From assembly GCF_043290135.1 (NCBI RefSeq), contig NC_134710.1:461505376-461569375 (forward strand): DNA of 64,000 nucleotides, in the 5' to 3' direction. The DNA comes from Rhipicephalus microplus. Its lineage: Eukaryota; Arthropoda; Arachnida; Ixodida; Ixodidae. Below are positions 1 through 11,104 of this stretch, one piece after another. The notes beneath the pieces were generated by a model. That model did not search any database, was not told where the DNA came from, and worked only from the letters and a program-made list of their open reading frames with translations. The translations under genes and the position numbers were made by a program. Numbering within the stretch: position 1 is the first letter of the stretch; every line of letters starts with the position of its first letter.

Positions 1-704
1 CCGATCTGCTTTTCTCCAGGTGGAGCAGCACCGACTAAATTACAAGGCCGTATGTCACGTGTTCACAAAGGCACCTACGTCACGGGGTGGAGGCCCACTC
101 CATAGGAGCGGAGGCCAGTCTCTGAAGGAAGGGGTCAGCGGGACTGGAGGCGGTGTTAACGGCAGCGACCTTCAGTGGCCGCGCAACCCGTTACTGTGCC
201 GCGGGCGGCCGGGTGACCAGTTTTTGGGAAGCGATTTCAACCAGCACCTCTCGCGCAGTAACTTGTGTCCCGAACTACTTTTTGAATTGAAAAAAAAAAA
301 TACGAGTTATGTATAGAGACGTAACCTGCCGAGTCATGTAAATAAACTTCAATAAAGTTGGCAAGTGGTTCACAACCTCGCTCGTAGAAAAAGGATGGTT
401 AAAATAAAGATTTTTTAAAACTATGAAGCGTGCTACTTCTATTCGCGGAGGCGTCACCCAGCGCACGTGCTTTCGTGGAAGAGTGGCAAGTTCCTCGGGC
501 GCCGGGTTCTGGTTGCTGCAGCGATAGTTGTACGTTCCGATTTTCACAGTTCGTTCCCTTTGGCCACTGTTCAGTTATGAAGTCAGCATACTGAGCGTGG
601 ATATGTACATCAGCGGGTGTACGACACCGTGACTCTTGCGTATTTGTGCACGGAGAGTTTCTTCCTCGGCTATGCGTGTTTGCGTGTGAACAGGTGAGTG
701 CGTA
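1..704. other. No recognised gene
   Basis: I recognise no gene here. Positions 1-300 are GC-richer and end in an A-run near 290-300, followed by AATAAA-like words near 340-355. This could be the tail of an older insertion or transcript, but nothing identifies it. The part from about 500 to 704 lies directly before the P-element start codon and would be its promoter and 5' UTR. I could not find a terminal inverted repeat for that element. Confidence 0.5.
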
Positions 705-3700
705 ATGCCGAACAAGTGTTGTGTACCTCGATGTCGCGGGAACTACAAGAACGGATCCAAAGTACGGATATTCTGATTCCCGAAGGATGAAGAGTGTCGG
801 CAAAAATGGATTCGCGCTATACCGCGAGAAAACTTTTTACCAACAGAGAACACGAGGGTGAGTAGTTCATCAATTTTTTGAATATTCCATTCATCGCAAG
901 ATGAGCTGCAGTTGTTAGAATTTGGCATTGACAATTTTTAATATATATTTGCTAGGCACAAGCTCAGCAGTACTGCTAACGATTCAACGTAAAGGAGATG
1001 TCTAAAGCACTAGCCACAAAACGTGTTTATTTACTTATGCGAAGGCCTATGTTTTTCTTCAGGTCTGTGAGCTTCACTTCCTCCCAGAAGACATCACGCT
1101 CGAATAATCGTATACAGACGACTCGACTGGACGAACAGTCACTGCCCCCTTGCCGCATGCGCGCCTACTCCCAGGGGCAATTCCGTCGATATTCCCCGAC
1201 TGCCCCAAATATCTGACCTCACAGCGTAGCGCGCGAGATGCTCCGGAGGCAACACGGTTGCGCCTAGAGTCAAGCGCACTGCAAAAAGCTCTTCAGCAGT
1301 CGGCTGAGACATTCCAACATGAAGTTGAAGAGGACAGTATTCAGTCGCTGAAAGACCTGGCCGACTACGTGAGATGCAATTCATCGGCTTTCTGGCACGC
1401 AATAGAAGCGAACGAACGCCTCATTCTGCTGCACATCGTTGACGAGGATGCCCCGAGCATTAAATATTCCGTCACTATCAAGCCGGATTTGAGCGTACTC
1501 TTTCAATATTTGAAGGCCCCGACTCAGAAGCTCGGACGTAACATCTCGATTCCCTATGTAGCTTCAGGGAAGAGAGAAATTGCGGAGGTCCTTGAGGCTA
1601 TTGAGAAATGGGACCGCGACCTGATTTCGACAGCAACCACCTCGAAGGGAGATACTGTAGAAACTGTGCGTGCACTGCTTGCCAAGCTGTGTGAAAAGGC
1701 AGAAGAGGATGATGTTCCCACAGTCAAGTTTTTGATCGAGACGCACAACCTTTTGTCCGAAAAAAAGGTGCGAAGACGTTACTCGCCCGACGTCATGGTG
1801 TTCACATGCCTACTTTTTACTATTTCGCTTCACGCTTACAGATACATCTGCAGCTCCGGAAACATCATTCTTCCGCATCTTGTAACCATCCGATCAGTAT
1901 GCTCGTCATACGAAATGAATCCCCAGCTTGAGCACCAGCCGTCAGCCTTTCTGAGATACATGGCGAAGAGGATATCGGACCTGGACGATCGCCAGCGCGT
2001 TGTTACGCTAATGGTGGACGAAATCCACATGAAGCCTTTTTTTGAGTACAAAGGCGGACACATCACTGGCATTGCGCACAACTCACCAGAGGCGGCCAAC
2101 AGCGCTCTTGTTTTTATGGTTCAGAGCTTCACGTCAAAATTAAAAGAGGTAGCCCATATAGTGCGCGCCCGCTCTACAGACGGAAAGTTTCTGCACGAGG
2201 TGCTGAAAGAAGTAATTTTTGGCTTGGAGAAGATTGGCTACAAAGTTGTTTGCGTTGTAACCGACAAGAACAAAATCAACAGGAAAGCTAAGGAGCATTT
2301 TGATCGGTCTTTTCCAACTTGCTCGTCTTCGGAGACTTGCTTTGTCTATGAGCATCCTTGTGATCCTGCAAGGCCATTGTTTTTTGTGATAGACCCAGTT
2401 CATATTTTGAAGTGCATCCGCAAAAACTGGCTGAAGCAAAAGAATCACATGCAGTGCTTTTTTTTCCCGAGATGGATTCAAAACACACAACCGGACGGCG
2501 CATGTTGACGGCATCATTTCAAACCATCAGAGATGTGTACAATGCTGAGGTTGGCCAACTACTGAGGCATGCTCACACGCTGACTCGGAAATGGATCTTT
2601 CCGACGGACATTGAAAAACAAAATGTAAAACTTGCCCTGCAGATATTTCACAACTCCTTCCCTCCTGAAAGCCCTTGAATCGAAGCAAAACCTTCAGTTT
2701 GTTGAGGGGACCGCGGCTTTCATTGATATTGTGCTGACGTGGTAGAAGATTGTGAATGTCCAGGCACCAAGCAAGGGGAAATGGCTGAGGGATGAACTCC
2801 AACGCCTCGTGTCTTCTCTAGGTGACCCCCAAGTGGACTTTCTGTACAACCTTTTGGACTGGCTGGACGAGTGGAAGAATCGCACTGCGGAGAACGACAG
2901 CGAGAAGTTGTCCAAAGAAACTCACGCTGCTCTCCACCGAACAACTCATGAACTCGTGGAAATTGCTAGATACTGCCTCACCGAACTCAACATGTTCTAC
3001 GTCCTGTTTGGCAAGATCCAAACCAATGGCCTGGAAGACCGCTTTGGAAAATACAGGCAACTCGCACGGTCGCAGTATCACGTGTACATTCGGCAAATCT
3101 ATGAGGGCGAAAACAAGATGCGTTTGCAAAGCACGCTGCCGACTGTCAGTAAACGTTCACATGACGAGAGTCACAGAGACGAACAGTGGGAAGGCCTGGA
3201 CCGAGACGAGGGTGCAGCACGCACTAACTACAATGTGGTTGTCACGCAAGACACCTTGTCTAAGATGACGGATGTCATTCCGGTATTGGTGTATGTGGCA
3301 GGATACTGCGTTTACTCCACCTTGAGAAGGCTGAAATGCGAGAAGTGCAGAAACATCTTAACCATTGACAAGGAAATCACTGTCTTCGTGGAAAATCCCA
3401 AGTACGAGCTTGTGAAGGAGCTTGACGGAGGAGGACTCGTACATCCTTCAATATTTGCTGTCAACGCCGTTGCACACAGCTACGCAGTCGTTGAGGAATT
3501 GTCAGGAAGAGATGACTTCTTGACCATTCCCAATCAGCGTCAAGTGGCGACAGATCTCACCGTAGATCTGCTCACTGAAGATGAGTCATCTGATTTCGAT
3601 GGCTGTGATGCTGGACACACGAAGGAGATTGTTCTTCAGTACATTTTATGGTGCAGTTCAAACATTTTGCTGAAAAACGTCTGCTCCAGAATGAATGATG

Positions 3701-3726
3701 ACATTCGTGACGCCAGTGTAAAATAA
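705..3726 (+). pseudogene. P-element / THAP9-type transposase, degenerate
   Basis: This is a THAP-domain DNA transposase of the P-element superfamily, which in an active state binds the element ends and cuts DNA. Exon 1 runs from the ATG at 705 to 857 and carries the first half of a C2CH THAP zinc finger (CCVPRC, then FPKD and W). A GTGAGT donor at 858 and a TTTTTCTTCAG acceptor ending at 1062 join it in phase to VCELHF, the second half of the finger. The body has the P-element blocks VDEIHMKPFFEYKGG (about 2019-2063), TDKNKINRK, DPVHILKCIRKNWL (about 2395-2436) and a C-terminal GLEDRFGKYRQL block (about 3031). It is dead: TGA at 774, TAA at 1105, a frameshift in the T-run near 2458-2466, another near 2645-2662 and TAG at 2743. 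The last stop is at 3724, with AATAAA 57 bp downstream. Family assignment is firm; a domesticated-gene origin is possible but unlikely given the damage. Confidence 0.88.
858..1062 (+). other. Intron splitting the THAP zinc finger
   Basis: A 205-bp intron lies between the two halves of the THAP domain. The donor is GTGAGT directly after an AGG codon. The acceptor is a pyrimidine-rich tract ending in CAG. Both junctions are phase 0, and the translation across the join restores the Cys-x2-His spacing of the finger. Splicing is inferred from the sequence only. Confidence 0.7.
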
Positions 3727-4428
3727 AAAAGGGAAGCTTCAAACACTGAGTAACAAGTAGGATAGATGTGGTTTTCTCCCCAAAATAAATTGTACTTGAA
3801 ATCAAGATGTTGAAATCATTCGTGAGATTCTCTAGTGCGCCGCAGCGGTAGAGCTAGAACATCAAAACGTTCGTAAGCCAGATGCACTACTTGGTTACTC
3901 CGTGTAGCAATGCTAGGATGCTTAGTAAGATTTTTTTTACCACATCTTTTATTCGGCGCAATCTAGCTGCAGCAGTGGCGACAACGGGAGCGTTGGTTCT
4001 CCCAAAACGTGAACGAAACACTGGCTTTTCGCCACAATCGCTGCGTGACACGGCCCCCACCCTCTGACGTCACTGCGGCAGCCCTGAGGCCTTGAAATTT
4101 AGTCGGTGTTGGGTGGAGATGCTCCTCCTTTCTCATCATGTGCTGGCCACGCTCAGGCTACAGCGCAGATGGTAACAGTGGAAACACAGTTGTCGTTTTC
4201 GAAGAGTGTCAGCACTAGACATTGCCGCGCGCAACTTCTTTTGCCAGGAGAATACTGAAGCCGAAGTACAATTGCTTTGCAAACTGCACGCAAAACTGGT
4301 TGACTCGTTGCAAGGCCAACGTGTACAGACATGTATTGATTACTTTAATTATTAACGTATGTCCTGTAATTTGTTATTAAAACTTCCCCACGCACATGCA
4401 CCACTGCATGGGGAGCCCCCCGCTCATT
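3727..4428 (+). other. No gene; 3' flank of the P element
   Basis: AATAAA at 3784-3789 is a likely polyadenylation signal for the P-element transcript. No gene, no clear terminal repeat and no recognisable protein homology follow before the pogo element. Confidence 0.5.
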
Positions 4429-4430
4429 TA

Positions 4431-5528
4431 CCGTATTTACTTGATTTTACCGCGCCCTCGATTGTAACGCGCGCGCAGTTTCCACGACAAAAAAAAAAAA
4501 AAAAAAACTAAGACATCGATTGCAACACGCACCCATTTTTCCCGTTGGCCCGCTTGATCACACCACTCGGGAAAACGACTCCTTTTGAGAACGTCTTCCG
4601 TTTAAATATGAGGTACGGGGGAAGCTTGTGCCTATCTGACGTGCAACGGAGCATTGCTGTCACTCTAGTTTTACCGCGGCCCGATGTCAGCACACGAACT
4701 TGCTTCGCCCCCTTCTTCTCGACGAATGTGGTGCCAGGCATGTCAAAGTAAAGAGGTGTCTGATCGGCATTCCCGATTTGCCCAAGCAGGTAGCCGTTGT
4801 TGTGCCGCAAGTTAAGGAGGAACCTTTGAAGACTCTGAAGCTTTTCTTTGTACTCCTCCGGCAACTTCCGGCATATTCCCGTTCGCCTTCGGAGGGAAAA
4901 GCTTTTCCTCTTCACAAAGTTAGTTAGCCAGCACCTGCTCGCTTTAAACATGCTCTGCATTAGCCCTTTTTCAAAGGCTAACTTGGAGCCTGCACTTGGA
5001 GCAGATCTGTCGTCACGGGCCGCTGTGCCGCTCACTGCTTAATCACATACTCGCCAAGCAGCTCTGCAATTTGTGAAAACCGACCCTGCTGTGGTCCACT
5101 GAAGCCTTTGCGTGAATATTTGCTGTCGACAATATTCTGCTTTTGTTTCCGCCAGTCCCGCACGCACGTTTTGGGAACTCCGAACGACCGCGATGTGGCT
5201 TGATTTCTGTCCGTTTCGGCACACGTGATGACTTTTCTTTTAAAAGCAGCATTGTGGTACACTCGTCAAGTTTTTGGAGTCGGCCCTACCATGCCGTCGA
5301 TGCTAATGTACTACAAGCTGACGAACTCCTAAGCACACGTACGAAGTGCCGCACTTGGGAAACACATAGGCAGAAATGGCCGACGCATGTAGGGGGCGGC
5401 CATTTTGGAAGTGCCGATGGCAATAGAATGACCATATTCATTTTTTTTGTACTCAATTCTAACGCGCATGCGATTTATGAACTCTCTTAACCGGAAAAAA
5501 TGTGCGCGTTAGATTCAAGTGATTACGG
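4431..5528 (-). mobile_element. pogo/Tigger-type DNA transposon, deletion derivative (1.1 kb)
   Basis: The ends are inverted copies. The left end reads CCGTATTTACTTGATTTTAC and the right end, read on the minus strand, CCGTAATCACTTGAATCTAA; both go on into GCGC-rich sequence. TA dinucleotides flank both sides (4429-4430 and 5529-5530), as expected for Tc1/mariner/pogo target duplication. A transposase remnant lies inside on the minus strand. An A-run of about 20 bp (4490-4507) sits at the point where the transposase C-terminus is missing, so this is an internally deleted, non-autonomous copy. Confidence 0.85.
4508..5262 (-). pseudogene. pogo/Tigger transposase, truncated
   Basis: The start (5262 down to about 5035) has a CENP-B/pogo N-terminal helix-turn-helix with the RSFGVPKTCVRDWRKQ pattern. 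After a frameshift near 5035-5045 the second frame (to 4508) carries a Tc5-type DNA-binding segment (CWLTNFVKRKSFSLRRRT) and the start of the DDE domain with the NADQTPLYFDMP motif, whose Asp is at about residue 91. The frame then stops next to the A-run at 4490-4507. Known pogo/Tigger transposases are about 450-600 aa with three acidic catalytic residues; only the first is left here, so it cannot be active. Confidence 0.85.
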
Positions 5529-5529
5529 T

Positions 5530-5709
5530 AACTTTCATTATTTTGGACTTCTTTTAATTTGAACAAATTTTTTGGCCTCTTTGAGTACGAATTAGTCATA
5601 TTAGACTGTAGTACAGTGGCTCATGAGATTACCCGACTAGCTTGTTTCCCGAAACACAGTATCTTAAAGCAGTACTAAATTTCTGCATGTTACATAGGCT
5701 TATTAAAAA
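5530..5709. other. Short unassigned spacer
   Basis: AT-rich sequence between the pogo element and the candidate exon. Nothing is recognised. Confidence 0.4.
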
Positions 5710-5951
5710 TCAAGAAAAACACACCAAAGCCGCAGCCACAGCTTCACTCTGCACAGCTGCCTCTGCTGCCTCCACTCCTCCAATGGTACCAGCAGACAGC
5801 CGTGGAAGGTCAGCAGGCGGCTGTGCTGGCTGGGCGTGCTGAGGCACGGACAAGAGCCGTACCTCGTGCTTCAGCTGTCGCACCTCCTGCAGAACCTCTC
5901 TTTTTTTCTGCCTGATGCCAAGTCGGACCCGCAGGATCCGTAGCAACAGAG
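5710..5951 (-). CDS. Possible terminal exon of an unidentified host protein
   Basis: On the minus strand a clear acceptor (TGTACTCTTGTATGTTTCAG, ending at 5952) precedes an open frame of about 80 codons that ends at TGA 5710-5712. The frame starts with a charged heptad-like stretch (ILRVRLGIRQKKREVLQEV) suited to a coiled coil, then a Pro/Ala-rich tail (HAQPAQPPADLP). This resembles C-terminal exons of Myb/SANT- or MADF-like arthropod proteins, but I cannot name a family. No upstream exon is recognised. GC content is higher than the surroundings. A chance open frame remains possible. Confidence 0.28.
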
Positions 5952-5959
5952 CTGAAACA

Positions 5960-8392
5960 TACAAGAGTACATACCATATTTACTCGCACAATTTGCATCC
6001 TCACATAATTTGCCTACCAGTATAATTATCCAGCCTGCTTTACTACAAGAAACTTTTTGATCGCATACTTTGCCATCCCCAACCAGCCCGAGCCATCTTG
6101 CCAGCACACACACAGACACATTCGACTTCATGATGCTCTGGTCAGGCACATTTCTTGTCGAGCAGGCGAGTGCAGCCTTACACAAAATGGGCTGAGTGCA
6201 AGGTGCCTTCTTCCATGAACTTTTATGATTTCCCTAGAATATCGAACTTCAAAACCGAAACCTGTTTATGTGTAGTCCGAAATGCTTAGAGGTTTGCCTC
6301 CTACCTTCTCACCTCTTCCACGGCAAGATTGTATTCCCGAGACACAGCACAGATGTTGGACAAGTGCAAGGACCTGTCACATCAACTAGATGAGGCAGCT
6401 TTTCGCACTAATTTTTTTTCGCTTTCGCCGTTTGTCCATTGCGTTTTTACCATTTTTTGTGATAGGCTACAATTATTATATATGAGGCAGATTGCTGTTA
6501 TAAATCTTACCGAAGAAAACTGAAACCGTGCCACCGCCAAGCACATCAGCGTGGAGTTTTTCGGCATGGAATATTCAGTATGGGAGCCAGCAGAAGGGTG
6601 CGTTGAATAAGACTTAGCATAGAAGCTTGGGTGTGTTGGTTAGATATCGGAGGGAACACAACGCAATCGAAGACTGGAACAAGGAATTGGGACGCACACA
6701 CATGAAGGGCGACACACACAGCACTTTGTTGGCATCGCGCTTCCTTGTCTGCATCTATTTTGCGTTGGGTTCTCTACAAATTGGAGAGTACTTATGTTCT
6801 CTGGTATAACTCTGTCGTGAGAACTGGTTTTTGTGAGCAATGTTCAAGGGGGGCATTTGAACAGGCTTAGCAAACAAATGACAATCCACTTTGAGACAGC
6901 TGTGACAGCGCCTGCAACATATACTCTCAGTTGGGCTTTTAGGGCAGCGATTCCTACTAGCTTCGCACATAACCGGATCGAAAAAAAAAGTACACATAAT
7001 ACGCGAGTATATACCACATTTGACTCTGTAGCTTTGATGAACCAGGCAGATACACAAATTTATCCAAAACTCCATTTATTCTGTTGCAAAATTATTCCAC
7101 AAAAATTGCGATTTTATTAATGTTACTATACGATTGTGGCACTTTTCCATTGCGGCTTTCCAGGAGGCACACATAGTGCAGCGTTAGTTCACCACTCACA
7201 GTTAATTGTATGCAGTAGGTTGCTCACAGCAACTGACTGTATGCAATGGTGAACATCTTGCATGCTTGCGCCACTGTTTCAGCATGCTGGCTTCCCCATA
7301 CGCCTATCAATTGATGTTGATAAAATTGGGAAGATCAAGAAAGACTACACAATGCCCTCTGGCCATCCTATACTCCAAACCTCCAGCCAACAAACAAACA
7401 AATCAAACAGAAGTGTGCAGATGATGATTATTCCTAATGCAGCTGTAATGAAGTGTAGTTTTCACCGAGTCTGTGGGTTAAGTCAATATGGAGTGAGTTA
7501 ACTCCATAAAGTAGCTTTTCTCATAACAGTGTTCACTCCATTGTAACACAAGGAGTGACTTCATAGCATCTAGAAGAAAAAATGGAATCTTCAGTATTTG
7601 ATTGAAATGTGAGGCTCCACCTTAAAACAACAATATTCTGAAAAAATAACTCATCACATTCGAAAAGAAAAGGTGGCACAGTTGATCCCCTTTAAAAGAG
7701 ACACTGATGTAACAGACAAACGGAGATAAGAGGCACCAGTGTGCCTACAGTAAAGTACAGGTTGATAAGAAAGTGCATATGAAGTACCCTGCTGTTAAGA
7801 GATGCCTCAGCTAATAGAAAAGAATCGCTTCCCGGTGCATTTCTCGGTACATCGCTCTCAAGTGTAATACCAACTTTACTGGCTGTCTTGCAACTACAGC
7901 TGGAACAATAAGTTTTTATGCACAGCAGCAGTATACAACTGGTGATGCTTTGGTACAGTTAACTTTAACATGTCACCACCAATGAAAATACTTTATTTTC
8001 AACTTGCCTGCAAAGATTTCCCTATGCAAATAATAAATGCCTCAAAATGAATTTTCCCAGCTTTTATTCTACTCATATACCTAAGGGCGGCATTTCAAGA
8101 ATAGGAGCAGACATTAACATATTTCTCTAAAATACTAGAGCATTGCACTCGGAGCTGCATTGCCAATATATAAAGAACGCCACATAGATTCTTTGTTTTT
8201 TGTTGTGGCTACATCTGTTTAGGCCATTAGAGGTAGGTGCTGCCAATGGAGTAGCAAAACCGCAAAAAATGAAATTGAAACACAAGAAATCGCCTTGGCC
8301 CGCATCTTATGCAAACCTGCAAACTCTACAGACCGAAGATAACCTTTGCAGCATTTCTTGCATAGGGCACTTATTCTAGTGACACCACATTT
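5960..8392. other. No recognised gene; possible diverged pogo-like ends
   Basis: Words near 5972 (TACCATATTTACTCGCAC) and near 7013 on the minus strand (GTGGTATATACTCGCG) could be diverged inverted ends of a pogo-like element of about 1 kb. No transposase is visible between them. The rest is AT-rich with only short random open frames. Confidence 0.3.
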
Positions 8393-8395
8393 TTA

Positions 8396-8850
8396 GGAGC
8401 GAAGCTCCTTAGTGCGTGGGCTGTGCGTCCCCTGTAGCCTGTATGTAGCCACCTCTAGTTTAGTTCTTGCAGTGTTCACTAGATGGCGGTACCGTCCCCT
8501 GTATGTAGCCACCTCTCGTTTAGTTCTTGTAGTGTTTACTAGATGGTGGTACTTGTAGCTGATGATGAAAAGATGCAAGATGTTATAAACTAGAAAGCGG
8601 TACTTGTAGTTCATGAAAGACGCGAGATCTTATAAAATAGGAATGGTGTCACATATGGCGCGTGTCATTGGTTGAAGGCAATCGTTCGAATTAGTGCGGC
8701 GACGTACGCTAGGGGGAGCGATGTAATAAAATCGAGTGGGCAAAATGTACAGAGGATTCATGGTTTACCAGGTTTACCTCCGGAGCTTCACCCACTCATC
8801 ATCATTCACTTCGTGGATATGGCGGAATTTTTTTTCTTTAGATGCGAAGC
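8396..8850 (+). repeat. Composite repeat with a 60-bp tandem duplication
   Basis: The block opens with a short palindrome, AGGAGCGAAGCTCCT. Two copies of a 60-bp unit (8438-8497 and 8498-8557) begin CCTGTATGTAGCCACCTCT. A weaker pair of related units follows (GCGGTACTTGTAGTTCATG). Near 8778 an inverted partner of the opening word, GGAGCTTCACCC, leads into a TCATCATCATTCACTTCGTG segment. It looks like a small dispersed element, but I could not fix its ends. Confidence 0.45.
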
Positions 8851-8859
8851 AGCCTGTGT

Positions 8860-9879
8860 AACCTGTCCATCCGTGTCTCCATGCTAAAGCGCCCCACTGC
8901 GTTGCCCAGCCGCAGTTGTTGGAACGATGCCAAGTAGTTCAAGCCACAGCTGCACATTCACATCACTCTCTCCCTCACCCGCAGCACCTCCCAACAAACC
9001 CAGGTGGTGTTGCTTCTCCACCAGCTCGCAACAGACTTTTCTATCGCTTCACCATCTCCACCACCCGCAATGTTCAACCGCCCGTCGAGTGGAAACACTC
9101 TTTCGGATCCTTTATCTGCGATGAAACTCCAACCCGCCTCCCGTGTCTTTGCGTTTCAAAGAAACGTTTACTCGAGTAAAGGTTACAGTTTCACTTCAAC
9201 CTTTTCTTTCAGCGCCCGATTTGACGCCTGTTTCAGCCAAGTCAACATCAGGTATACCACTGCTGATTCCCATCTCATCATGATTCTCTTCGGGGAGATG
9301 GTCAATAATTTTTTTTTTGTGATGCTGCATCACCTACAGCACTTCTGAATGCTATAACAGTGTTGAAGCCCGGACAATAAACAAAGAGAGAAAATTCCCT
9401 GGAGGTGCGCTAATACGGACTGTGCAGGCTGACATTTGGCCCATCATGCATCAGGCACTCCGTAGATGCTCTTGTGCAGCCGGGAGTCCTGCAGTCAAGC
9501 ATGCTGAGCAAGACTGTTGACCACTGTACAATGACACATTGCCACAAATTTTCAAAACTTCATTTCACAGACTTCTGCACAAGCTTCTTACACTCTTGCA
9601 TGATTTTTGCACAAGCTTCTCTCATTCTTGCGTGATTTTTGTCAGAACATATAAGTGTTGGAAGTTGTATGTCCCTAAAAACTTGCACAATACAAATAGC
9701 ATACATTAAAGTCCATCACTTAATACGTGCATAGTGTAACAATGAAAGGAAACTCACGCATGGTTTGCTCCAAGCCTTCCCCTTGCGGTGCCTCCTTGTG
9801 CCTTGGAGAGCACTGTACAGTTAGAGCAAAGTAGCATCAATCCAGTGTTAATGGCAGGTTAACAAGACAACAAAACTAA
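8860..9879. other. No recognised gene
   Basis: The open frames here are Ser/His/Pro-rich and unlike any family I know. A short direct duplication (CACAAGCTTCT...CTCTTGCATGATTTTTG) occurs near 9578-9640. Otherwise nothing is seen. Confidence 0.4.
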
Positions 9880-10100
9880 CCCCCATATTCATAAATGCTC
9901 CTCCACTCGACTTTCACCCTTCACTTGACAAAGTTGAGCACTGTGCCGCTGCTCGTTTGAAAGCGACGCTGCGCTACTCGAGAATCACAGCAGATTATTG
10001 CTCACATGCAGCGACTTTCTCTGCCTAGAGACGGCGCTTCCATCAGCCATCTCAAGTGAAGGCGAAGCGTTGAGTGGAGGGACGTCCTAGAATATGGGGG
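9880..10100. mobile_element. MITE with about 50-bp terminal inverted repeats (PIF/Harbinger-like)
   Basis: The left end (9880 on) CCCCCATATTC...CTCCACTCGAC...CTTCACTTGA pairs with the right end read on the minus strand, CCCCCATATTC...CTCCACTCAAC...CTTCACTTGA, over about 50 bp with scattered mismatches. TAA flanks both sides (9877-9879 and 10101-10103). A 3-bp TWA target duplication is the rule for PIF/Harbinger elements. At 221 bp with no coding capacity this is a MITE. The superfamily rests on the flank alone and could also be read as TA-flanked Tc1/mariner. Confidence 0.75.
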
Positions 10101-10401
10101 TAAGATTGGTTGCAAGAACATTACAATTGACACACCTAATTTTTACACTTCATCTATATTGTACAGCCACTCACATTCTGCATCCTTATAATGCAACATA
10201 TATATATACAGGCTTAAACAGAAAACACTGTAGGCTGCTCAAATAACACCTACACAAAAAATTCCCCAAACGTGGCCATGCGCAAAGTACTTCTATTCGA
10301 AACTCACAAAACTTTTGCGGTGATGGAGAATGAATAAGACAGGTTACGCTTGGAGGCACGTAAGACCTTGGCAGCTTTCATAAAGTACAAAAAACAATAT
10401 G

Positions 10402-10402
<1 letters not shown>

Positions 10403-10433
<31 letters not shown>
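10403..10433. repeat. (TG)n microsatellite
   Basis: About 15 uninterrupted TG dinucleotides. Confidence 0.95.
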
Positions 10434-10435
<2 letters not shown>

Positions 10436-11086
10436 ACATGAAGCTTCAGCCTTTACATGCGGTGTCTTGAAAGAATCGACTATGAATTTTTATGGCACCT
10501 GTGTCCTTCAGCGCAATTGAAAGCCTGCTGATCAGTGTGTGTAATCGTGGAATAGTTACACGGAAAATGGCGTAAAACTTCTAAAATAAACTTTTTCTAG
10601 CTAGGAAATATACTGCTGTGTACACACAACACATGCTGCAAACAGTTGGAGGTGACCACAAGAGTGATTTGAGTGTAAGCGGCAGTATTCCGCATTCATG
10701 CATCCGGCCATTTTCAAATGTTGCCCAAAAGCAGCACCAATTCTCAGCGAGCTACTTTTTTTTACATCATAAACAGCACGGAATACAGAGAGGATGAAAA
10801 CAACATATGCAATCAAACTTTGAGCATTATTTATGGTGCGCATGAAAAAATTAGGCCTTCGTACAACGACGAATTCATAATTTGCCTTCACGGATCTTCT
10901 GTTAGGCGGCACCACACATAGATCTTTCGTGACTTTCACAAGAGATTTGAAAAAATAATAACCGTGTTTACTCTCGTCATGAGCGCACTCACTAAGTCAC
11001 CCCCATTTCAGTCACCAAAATTTTGATTTTTTTTCTTCCACATATTAAACACACACCCTACGTTCATCCGCTGCAGTCCCACGTGC

Positions 11087-11104
11087 TCCCCCCCCCCCCC
11101 CCCA
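11087..11104. repeat. C-homopolymer run
   Basis: About 18 consecutive C residues. Confidence 0.9.

Noticed and set aside
8438..8557. CRISPR-like array
   Set aside because: Only two 60-bp copies in direct contact without spacers, in a eukaryotic genome.
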